A stretch of 64,000 bases of DNA, taken from positions 62,001 to 126,000 of the forward strand of contig JACPVR010000015.1 in NCBI GenBank assembly GCA_016197405.1, in the 5' to 3' direction. The translations under genes and the position numbers were made by a program. Each line of letters starts with the position of its first letter. The stretch's first letter is position 1. Below the pieces are notes generated by a model. It did no database searches. It was given only the letters and a program-made list of their open reading frames with translations, and was not told the origin of the DNA. Of the stretch, positions 1-6,985 are shown piece by piece. The DNA is from Mycobacterium sp. (GTDB taxonomy: Bacteria > Actinomycetota > Actinomycetes > Mycobacteriales > Mycobacteriaceae).

Positions 1-660
1 ATCGTCGAGGGCCCCAAGATCGTCCTGAGTTATCTGACCGCCAGCGGTGTGGGCGCGTACACCCTGTCGCTGGCGTCCAAGCACATCAAAGAACGCGGTG
101 CGGCGTCGCTGCTGGCCGGTGTCGTTGCCACGACCGCGCTGGTCTTCACCTTCTTCCAGGTCTTCCCGCATGTCGCCGTGGGGATCTCCGAGGTCCACCT
201 GATCCTCGGCTCGACGCTGTTCCTGCTGTTCGGGGCGGCGCCGGCGGCGTTCGGGCTGGCCCTCGGCCTGCTGGTCCAGGGGGTGTTCTTCGCGCCCTTC
301 GATCTGCCTCAGTTCGGCATGAATGTCACCACGCTGCTGGTTCCGCTGCTGGCGCTGCAGGCAGTGGCACGACGGACGATCGCGCCACAGACGCCGTACG
401 TGGATCTGAAGTACCGGCAGGCGTTGGCGCTGTCGGCGACCTACCAGGCCGGGATTGTGTCCTGGGTGACGTTCTGGGCGCTCTACGGGCAGGGTTTCAC
501 CGTCGAAAATGTCGCCAGCATAGCGACTTTCGGTGTGGCTTACATGTCGGTGATCCTCCTCGAACCGTTGGCGGATCTGTTGGTCCTAGCCGGGGCGAAG
601 GCCGTCCGCAGCCTGCGCGACGGCGCCTGGCTGGAGCCGCGGTTGTTCAACCCGGCCTGA
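1..660 (+). CDS. cbiM: CbiM-like energy-coupling factor (ECF) transporter permease, 5' end cut by window
   Basis: The frame is open from the first base. The visible product is about 219 residues, strongly hydrophobic, with six to seven membrane segments, and resembles CbiM, the substrate-capture membrane component of cobalt/nickel ECF transporters. The first visible residues are IVEGP. CbiM proteins begin Met-His-Ile and the N-terminal His binds the metal, so I infer that the real start lies only two codons left of the window. A GTG at 49 is open but would delete this conserved N terminus. The C terminus contains a last membrane helix followed by a short basic tail. Partner CbiN/CbiQ/CbiO genes would lie to the left. 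Metal specificity cannot be read here. Confidence 0.75.
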   Translation: MVEGPKIVLSYLTASGVGAYTLSLASKHIKERGAASLLAGVVATTALVFTFFQVFPHVAVGISEVHLILGSTLFLLFGAAPAAFGLALGLLVQGVFFAPFDLPQFGMNVTTLLVPLLALQAVARRTIAPQTPYVDLKYRQALALSATYQAGIVSWVTFWALYGQGFTVENVASIATFGVAYMSVILLEPLADLLVLAGAKAVRSLRDGAWLEPRLFNPA

Positions 661-674
661 CTCGTCGTGCATCT

Positions 675-706
675 GCGGCCGCTGCCCGATTCCGGGTGGC
701 GGCCGC
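675..706 (+). terminator. Strong GC hairpin after the CbiM gene
   Basis: An 8-bp GCGGCCGC arm at 675-682 pairs with the same palindromic octamer at 699-706. The inner bases extend the stem through two G-U pairs and four Watson-Crick pairs to a 4-nt loop. It sits 15 bp after the stop codon. No T-run follows, which is common for mycobacterial terminators. Confidence 0.5.
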
Positions 707-819
707 TGTGCTCCTGGGCTGCTGCCACTGTTTCCGTGGCGTTTGGGCTCGCTCGTCACGAAATCCGTCGCCGGGGGCCGGGGTAACTGACTCGCCGGTA
801 AGAAATCCGCCAAACCTCT

Positions 820-3171
820 ATGCACACCCGGTTAGACACGGTAAGTATTAAGGACATGGGGGCTGGAGCGTATGTCGGGCGTGTCGGTGGGTTGGCGGTC
901 TTTCTCGGAGTCGGTGTCGCGGTGTTCACCGGTGCCGGCATCGCCTCGGCGGCCGATGAGGGTGCGGGCGCAGACGCATCGTCAACCACCTCCACAAGTC
1001 AGTCGGCATCCAACGAAAAGCCGGCGAAGTCGGAGCCAAAAGGGCTGTCCGGCAAGTCCGATGACGGTTCGAAAGATGTCGCCGACACGTCAAAAGATGT
1101 CGCCGCCACGGACGAGAAAGCCGACGACACCACAGCTGTCGATGACGACACCTCCAAGGATGCCGCCGAAGGGGAGGCGAAGCCGGATGCCGACAAGCCG
1201 GCCAAGCACCCGCATGCCGAGGGCGACGAAACAGCGGTAGACGAGCAGCCTGCCGAGAAGAAATCCGAGAGCGACGAGGACGAGGCTGCCGTGACCCAGG
1301 CCGTCACGCTCGCCGAGCCGCCCTCGGTCGACAAGACCGACGGTTCGGGCAAACCAGGCGTCCCCGCCTTGGCCTCGCTGGCCATGTCGTTGGTAACCGC
1401 CGGGCGTGACGCGACGGACAAATCCGAACAGTCAGTCGAAGATGTCACGACGACCAGCCTGGCCGCGGCTGCGGACCCGACGTATCCATACCCGACCGAC
1501 GTCAAGGTCAAGGAGGTCGTGGCACCGCTGGAATTCCTGCAGTACGTCCCCGTTCTCGGCCGATACGTTGTCACCCCGGTGGTGCGGTTCATTCACACCA
1601 TCCCGTTGGTCGGCGACATTCTGCATCCGCTGATTGGCTGGCCCGTTGACCATGACGCACCGCCCGGGACACCGAAAGCACGAACGGTTCGCGTGACCTC
1701 ATTCGACGGCACATCGATTTATGTGCATTTCATGCCTGCGAAGGGCCTCAAGGCCGGACAGGAAGCACCGACGATTCTGGACGGTCCCGGGCTGGGGCTG
1801 CCCGGTGCCACGACCATCGACCTCAAGTACGACGGCCTGCTGCCCAACGACGTCATCGGGGTGGGGGAGCTACGCGCCAACGGCTACAACGTGGTGACCT
1901 GGGATCCTCGCGGTGAGTGGCATTCCGGCGGCGTCATGCACCTGGACTCACCTGACCTCGAAGGCCGCGATGTATCGGCGATCATCAGCTGGGTGGCCTC
2001 CCTGGGCGAAGCGCAGCTCGATTCCGTCAACGACCCGCGCATCGGTATGGTCGGGGCGTCCTACGGCGGTGGTATCCAATTGGCAACCGCGGCAATCGAT
2101 CACCGTATCGATGCCATAGTGCCGACGATCGCCTGGAACAACCTGGTCGATGTGCTGTTTCCGCGGAAGGCGGTCAACAGCGCCTGGGGAACGCTGCTGC
2201 CCACGGTGCTCGCCCTGACCGGGCAGCGGCCCTACCCGCGGATCTACCCGGTCGCGATCCAGGGCGTGCTGTTCGGCACGGCGAACCAGTCCGATATCGA
2301 CCTGCTGGAGAGCTTCGGATACCAGGATCAGATCCAGGACATCACCACGCCGACGCTGCTGATCCAGGGCACCGTGGACACGTTGTTCGGATTGAGCCAG
2401 GCCGATATCAACGCGCGCGCTCTCATCGCCGCCGGTACCACCACCAAGGTCATCTGGTACTGCGGCGGACACGGCACCTGCCTGAGCGATTACAACGACG
2501 GCAAGGTGGTTCGCGCTCGCACCATGGATTGGCTGGCCCGCTACGTCAAAGGCCAAAATGTCGATACCAAAGAGCAATTCGAGTACGTCGATCAGAACGG
2601 GGACTGGCACAGCTCACCGACCTATCCGGCCACGGAAGATCTGACGCCGATCGTCGCCGAATCCGACCGCCCCAAGACGCTCGGATACATCGGGGTGCTC
2701 GGTGGCTCGGGACCCAATCCGTTGATCCTGACGACGGGGCCGCTCGGCACGCTGCTCGGCCTACCGTCGGCGGGATATGCGTTCAACGCCTACAACCTGC
2801 ACGTGCCGGACGCCACGGTGCAGACGCAGATCGTGGGTGCCCCGGAGCTGACACTGACGTACTCGGGCACCGGCAATGCCAAGCACGTGTACGCCCAGAT
2901 CGTGGACGATGAAACAGGTTTGGTGCTGGGCAACCAGGTCACCCCGATCCCGGTTCAGCTCGACGGTGAAACCCACACCATCACCTACTCGCTGGAGCAG
3001 GTCGCACAGACCTTGAAGCCCGGTCAGTCGGTCACGGTGCAGATCAGCACCTCGGCGTTCAAGTACTTCAACTTCTACTCCTACGGTTCGATCACCGTCC
3101 AAGGCGCCTCGATCAAACTGCCGACTCTCGGCGAGGCGGCGATGTCCCAGGAGCCGGTGGCCGCAGCCTAG
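820..3171 (+). CDS. Exported S15/CocE-type alpha/beta hydrolase with acidic N-terminal region
   Basis: 783 residues. A short N terminus leads into a YVGRVGGLAV hydrophobic signal-like segment (about residues 18-42) ending near ASAAD, then roughly 170 residues rich in Asp, Glu, Lys and Ser, likely disordered. The catalytic alpha/beta-hydrolase part follows (about 275-570) with nucleophile elbow GASYGG (Ser414), a likely acid in QGTVDTLF and a His in CGGHGTC. The C-terminal ~200 residues look like the beta-rich jelly-roll domain of CocE/NonD and Xaa-Pro dipeptidyl-peptidase (S15) proteins. It is probably an exported or cell-wall hydrolase; its substrate is unknown. ATG at 856 is an alternative start that keeps the leader motif. 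A similar leader occurs in the gene at 5525. Confidence 0.8.
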   Translation: MHTRLDTVSIKDMGAGAYVGRVGGLAVFLGVGVAVFTGAGIASAADEGAGADASSTTSTSQSASNEKPAKSEPKGLSGKSDDGSKDVADTSKDVAATDEKADDTTAVDDDTSKDAAEGEAKPDADKPAKHPHAEGDETAVDEQPAEKKSESDEDEAAVTQAVTLAEPPSVDKTDGSGKPGVPALASLAMSLVTAGRDATDKSEQSVEDVTTTSLAAAADPTYPYPTDVKVKEVVAPLEFLQYVPVLGRYVVTPVVRFIHTIPLVGDILHPLIGWPVDHDAPPGTPKARTVRVTSFDGTSIYVHFMPAKGLKAGQEAPTILDGPGLGLPGATTIDLKYDGLLPNDVIGVGELRANGYNVVTWDPRGEWHSGGVMHLDSPDLEGRDVSAIISWVASLGEAQLDSVNDPRIGMVGASYGGGIQLATAAIDHRIDAIVPTIAWNNLVDVLFPRKAVNSAWGTLLPTVLALTGQRPYPRIYPVAIQGVLFGTANQSDIDLLESFGYQDQIQDITTPTLLIQGTVDTLFGLSQADINARALIAAGTTTKVIWYCGGHGTCLSDYNDGKVVRARTMDWLARYVKGQNVDTKEQFEYVDQNGDWHSSPTYPATEDLTPIVAESDRPKTLGYIGVLGGSGPNPLILTTGPLGTLLGLPSAGYAFNAYNLHVPDATVQTQIVGAPELTLTYSGTGNAKHVYAQIVDDETGLVLGNQVTPIPVQLDGETHTITYSLEQVAQTLKPGQSVTVQISTSAFKYFNFYSYGSITVQGASIKLPTLGEAAMSQEPVAAA

Positions 3172-3343
3172 GAGTTTGACCTCGACAACTGGATGATTGC
3201 GAATACTGCTGTGCTGCAGTGTGAATCATGGATTCGCAGCGATTGGTCGGAAAATTCGATTGCGGGTCCGGCCGGTCTCTGGCCACCATGGAGGGAAAGC
3301 GACGACGGGGTCGTACGACGATAGAAACATGCAGGGGGAGACA

Positions 3344-3547
3344 ATGATGCGTTGTCGGAAGGGCGATACAGTCACCGCTCGACGGAAGATCGAAGGCATG
3401 GACGTGCCCGTGGTACCGGAAGGCACCACCGGCACGGTCGTCGCCACCACGGCACTCGGCCGGCCAAAGACGGTGTTCTTCAAGGTGAACGACGGCTGGG
3501 GGCTCAAGCGCTTTCAGGTGACCGTACGCCGGGGAGACGTGGCCTAG
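3344..3547 (+). CDS. Small SH3-like hypothetical protein
   Basis: 67 residues starting at ATGATG, preceded by AGGGGGAG at a good ribosome-binding distance, which decides this start over a longer in-frame reading from 3197. The product is basic and beta-rich (GDTVTARRKIEG, then VPEGTTGTVV and VFFKVNDGWG), reminiscent of a small SH3-like barrel of the kind found in KOW-domain proteins. There is no signal peptide or membrane segment. It stands alone between the exported hydrolase and a flavoprotein. Function unknown; the fold is inferred from the pattern of Gly and Val residues only. Confidence 0.65.
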   Translation: MMRCRKGDTVTARRKIEGMDVPVVPEGTTGTVVATTALGRPKTVFFKVNDGWGLKRFQVTVRRGDVA

Positions 3548-3563
3548 CCTGCATCTGGTAGAC

Positions 3564-3581
3564 CAGGTAGTCGGCTACCTG
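3564..3581. terminator. Short hairpin (7-bp stem, TCGG loop)
   Basis: CAGGTAG at 3564-3570 pairs perfectly with CTACCTG at 3575-3581 around a 4-nt loop, 17 bp after the small protein's stop. It could be a weak terminator or an operator for the next gene; there is no T-run. Confidence 0.3.
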
Positions 3582-3669
3582 AATCATGAGCGAGGGCAGA
3601 TTCCCCGGCTGAGCAGAGTTACGTTTCGCTGGGCTGGTCATCGACCAGACGGTGGAAACGGGGGTGGCC

Positions 3670-5082
3670 ATGACGGTACTTGGGGATCGCGCAGTCGTTC
3701 TGGGTGAGAGTATGGCCGGGTTGCTGGCGGCCCGGGTGCTCGCCGAGCATTACCGCACCGTGACCGTGGTCGAGCGGGATGTGTGTCCTCACGGACCGGC
3801 GAATCGGCGTGGAGTGCCGCAGGCCCGGCATGCCCACGCCCTGCTCGCGCGTGGCGCACAGATTCTGGATGAGCTCTTTCCCGGCATTCTGCAAGAGCTG
3901 GTCGCCGATGGTGCGCCAGTATGGGACGACGGCGATATGACCCGATTTCACATGTGCATCGGCGGCCACCTGCTGTGTTGCACCGGCTACGCCGAGGGCT
4001 TCGATCCCGCGCTGCATTCCTTGTATTCGCCGAGCCGTCCGCTCCTGGAAGCCCATGTCCGGCAACGGGTCAAGGCGTTGGGCAATGTGACCGTGCTGGA
4101 AGGGTGCGATGTCGTCGAACTCACCTCGACCGACGATCATCGCCGTATCACCGGTGTGCGGGTAGTCGATCGCGACTCCGGCGCGGCGTCCGAGCTGGCG
4201 GCCGATCTCGTCGTAGACGCCATGGGCCGCGCCGCGCATACTCCGGCGGCACTGGACGCCCTCGGGTACGGCAGGCCGGTCGAGGAGCACATCACCGTGC
4301 ATACCGTGTATGTCAGCCAGGCTCTGCGGATCCCGCCGGGAGCGATCCACGAAACGCTGATCGCCATCCCGCCTGTTCCAGATCGTCCTACTGGAATGTT
4401 CTTGGCAAGCAATGAAAATGACGTGTGGATGCTCACGGTCTTCGGCATGGTCGGGCATGAGCCACCGCATGACCTCGCCGGGATACTCGACTTCGTCGCG
4501 GCATTTGCGCCGCCCAAGTTCCTAGCGGCGATCCGCTCCGGTGAACCGCAGGCGCCGGTTGTTCAGCACCGATTGCCGTCGAGTCAGTGGCGGCGCTACG
4601 ACAAGATGCGCCGGTTCCCCGATGGCCTGCTGGTCTGTGGTGACGCGATGTGCAGCTTCAATCCCATCTACGGGCAGGGTATGACGGTCGCAGCCCTGGA
4701 GGCGGTGGCGTTGAAAGAGGCATTGCAGCACGGTACGACGGAGCTGACCCGCCGGTACTTCGGCTCGGCCGCGACGTCGATCCGCGCCGCGTGGAATTTG
4801 GCCGCCGGGTCGGACCTGACGTTCCCCGAGGTGGAGGGTAATCGGGCGCCGGGTATGCGCGTCATCAATCGGTTTGTCGACTGGGTGCTGACGGCAGCGG
4901 AGCATGACCCCGTGGTGGTGCGTCAGTTCATCAGGGTTACGGGTCTGCTCGACCCGCCGACGCGGTTGTTCAATCCCGCTTTCGTCCTTCGGGTAGCTGC
5001 GGTGAACATGCGACATAGGCTGCGTCATTCGCCTCAGCCGACAGAGCGCTCGACTGTCGTCCAGTCACCCGGCATCAGCTGA
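3670..5082 (+). CDS. FAD-dependent oxidoreductase (squalene epoxidase / geranylgeranyl reductase-like)
   Basis: 470 residues from ATG 3670; an in-frame GTG at 3652 is possible, but GGGGGTGG just before 3670 looks like the ribosome-binding site. The N terminus has a Rossmann FAD motif (VVLGESMAGLLAARVL) followed by an acidic strand end (VVERD). A second FAD motif, GDAMCSFNPIYGQGM, lies around residue 325 and is typical of the p-hydroxybenzoate-hydroxylase fold. RGVPQARHAHALLARG near residue 50 is characteristic of an actinobacterial flavoprotein group of unknown substrate. Likely a monooxygenase or reductase acting on a hydrophobic molecule. It stands alone, so context does not narrow the role. 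Confidence 0.75.
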   Translation: MTVLGDRAVVLGESMAGLLAARVLAEHYRTVTVVERDVCPHGPANRRGVPQARHAHALLARGAQILDELFPGILQELVADGAPVWDDGDMTRFHMCIGGHLLCCTGYAEGFDPALHSLYSPSRPLLEAHVRQRVKALGNVTVLEGCDVVELTSTDDHRRITGVRVVDRDSGAASELAADLVVDAMGRAAHTPAALDALGYGRPVEEHITVHTVYVSQALRIPPGAIHETLIAIPPVPDRPTGMFLASNENDVWMLTVFGMVGHEPPHDLAGILDFVAAFAPPKFLAAIRSGEPQAPVVQHRLPSSQWRRYDKMRRFPDGLLVCGDAMCSFNPIYGQGMTVAALEAVALKEALQHGTTELTRRYFGSAATSIRAAWNLAAGSDLTFPEVEGNRAPGMRVINRFVDWVLTAAEHDPVVVRQFIRVTGLLDPPTRLFNPAFVLRVAAVNMRHRLRHSPQPTERSTVVQSPGIS

Positions 5083-5524
5083 ATCTCGGCGCTCAGCCCA
5101 GGAGATGGCGGCGGGTATTCGTTTGTTGGCGTTATTGCCTAGCAAACCGGAGCACTTTCATGCCTCGAACGGACTGCGAAGTTCAGCTCAAACCGCCAGC
5201 GCTCGATACGGAATTCGCACCTTTGTAAAGTTGCTGATATCGGCACAGCGCAACGTGGCGGGATGAGTTTTGGCGACGATGCAGCGACTCTTGTCGCTGG
5301 CGCACATTTTCGATGCCAGTTGATCAGCTTTTACTTCCGATACCCGTCCGGGTGTAACGCGACGGATTGCTTTCGTTGGCAACTAACTGCGTTCGAGTTA
5401 CCTGCGACAGATTTGCTGAACTGTCGCTCCTCGATACGCTCCACCCGGGGACTTGCCGGGGATCTTCTGCAAGTTGGCTGTCAGCCGCCACCGTCGGTGG
5501 CGTTTTCAGGGGGAGGCATTCATC
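5083..5524. other. Long intergenic region, relatively AT-rich, no gene seen
   Basis: About 440 bp upstream of the split surface protein. It is visibly lower in GC than its surroundings between about 5120 and 5420. No convincing coding frame with a ribosome-binding site was found on either strand. It probably holds the promoter and a long 5' leader for the gene at 5525, ending with the hairpin at 5486-5506. Confidence 0.45.
5486..5506 (+). terminator. Terminator-like hairpin with T-run in the leader of the surface-protein gene
   Basis: CGCCACC at 5486-5492 pairs with GGTGGCG at 5496-5502 across a 3-nt loop, immediately followed by TTTT (5503-5506). The gene's ribosome-binding site (GGGGGAGG) and GTG start follow within 20 bp. 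This shape fits an attenuator or leader structure; it could equally end a short upstream transcript. Confidence 0.4.
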
Positions 5525-6958
5525 GTGGGTAAGCACTCGGCCAGTTCTCGTCGTCATATCGCCGTAGCGAGAGGCGCGAGCGTCACCGCGAAGGCGCCGA
5601 TCACCAACTACGCCCACTACGTCGGTCGAGTGGGCGCGTTGGCCGTCGCATTCGGCATCGGCGCTGCAGTGACTCTGCCTGGTATCGCGTGGGCTGACTC
5701 CGGAGCAACAGATCTCGGTGCCAAGACAGCGCCGGACACCTCTCGGACGGCTGACCCGTCTCCTGAACCGGCCGGCGACGGTGACACCGACTCCAAGAGC
5801 GATGAGCAGACTGCTTCGGCCGACGATTCGGCAGGCGAGGATGTCGGTGACGCCCAGGATCAGCACGACGAAAGCACAGGCGAACTCGCCGGTCCACAAG
5901 GCAATGCGGGCGAAGATGAGCCCACTGTTGATGGAGTCGAAGCCAGTGAGCCGGACCTCGATCTGGATCGGTCCGACCCAGATTCGGCGCCAGGAACGGG
6001 AACCCCTACTGCCGAGGTTTCACCGCCCCCGCCCGCTGACGTAGAGGAGAAGGAGCGGGCGCAGGCTCGCGAGCATGTCCCCGATGCATCAGTAGCGATG
6101 TCTCGTCCGGAACGGTCCAGCGAAGTCGACCAGATTGCAGAAAATGTGGTGACGCAGAAGTTTATCGACGAGGCCCCGGCTGCTCGGGTGTTCACCGCAG
6201 ACCCGCACGACAGATTTGCGGCCAGGAGTGCTTTGCCGGGCGGCGCAGACGCATCACCTGCGTCTCCGTCGTCGGCTCCCGCGAAACCGCAACCCAGCCT
6301 TATCGACTCGCTGTTAGCGATCCCGGGCAGCCTGGCCAGTGGTGTGCTCAACCTGGTTTCGGCAGTGCTGGCACCAGTCATCGGACCAGGTGCTCCGCTT
6401 GATTCGCCCTTCCTCTGGGGGGCTCTCACCCTGCTGCGCCGCCAGTTCGATCAGGCGTTCGCCAATCACACGCCAGTGTTGGCGCCGATACAGACCAGCC
6501 AGGACGTCGACGACGGCCAGGTCCATGGCCTGTTGGGTGGTACCGACCGCGACGGTGACGCGTTGACGTACACCGTTCCCGCCCGTGGCTCGATCGGCGG
6601 ACCGGTCCATGGGACCGTCACTGTCGACCAGACGGCGGGCACTTGGACTTACACCCCTGACGACAACGGCACGCCGACAAATTTCGCAGACGACTATCGG
6701 GGGTCGGATTCGTTCGCGATCACCGTCAGTGATGCCAACACCGGATTCCACGTACATGCGCTAGGTGCTACCCACCAAGCGGTCGCTTCCGTTGCCGTGC
6801 AGATTAATTCAACCCAAGTGACCCCACCGACCGCGCCTGACCCGGAGCACCCCTACACACCTGCTCCATCGCAGTCCGGTGATTCGATCGGTGCGGTTCG
6901 CGGAACGGTGCATGCGACCGATCCCAACGGGCTGCCCGTCAGCTACAGCAACGGCTGA
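5525..6958 (+). CDS. N-terminal half of exported repeat protein (cadherin/VCBS-like domains), ends at in-frame TGA
   Basis: 477 residues from GTG 5525, chosen because GGGGGAGG lies at the right distance. The N terminus is Arg/His-rich, then a YVGRVGALAVAFGIG hydrophobic leader ending near AWADSG. An acidic, Ser/Thr-rich linker of about 170 residues follows, then a hydrophobic patch (about 260-300) and one full Ig/cadherin-like repeat of the tandem-95/VCBS type (DRDGDALTYTV, then GTWTYTPDDNG). A second repeat starts (GTVHATDPNGLPVSYSNG) and is cut by TGA at 6956. The same frame stays open beyond the stop and completes this repeat, so this is probably the first part of one interrupted gene. Likely surface-exposed. 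Confidence 0.7.
   Translation: MGKHSASSRRHIAVARGASVTAKAPITNYAHYVGRVGALAVAFGIGAAVTLPGIAWADSGATDLGAKTAPDTSRTADPSPEPAGDGDTDSKSDEQTASADDSAGEDVGDAQDQHDESTGELAGPQGNAGEDEPTVDGVEASEPDLDLDRSDPDSAPGTGTPTAEVSPPPPADVEEKERAQAREHVPDASVAMSRPERSSEVDQIAENVVTQKFIDEAPAARVFTADPHDRFAARSALPGGADASPASPSSAPAKPQPSLIDSLLAIPGSLASGVLNLVSAVLAPVIGPGAPLDSPFLWGALTLLRRQFDQAFANHTPVLAPIQTSQDVDDGQVHGLLGGTDRDGDALTYTVPARGSIGGPVHGTVTVDQTAGTWTYTPDDNGTPTNFADDYRGSDSFAITVSDANTGFHVHALGATHQAVASVAVQINSTQVTPPTAPDPEHPYTPAPSQSGDSIGAVRGTVHATDPNGLPVSYSNG
6956..6958 (+). other. In-frame TGA that splits a single long reading frame
   Basis: The codon lies inside a repeat domain. The reading frame before and after it is the same, and the residues after it (PGTTADGSTVVVNQDGSF) are the normal second half of the repeat. 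A single G-to-A change of a TGG codon would create it. It could be a true nonsense mutation, a sequencing error, or a genuine split. Confidence 0.75.
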
Positions 6959-6985
6959 CCAGGAACCACGGCGGACGGCAGCACC

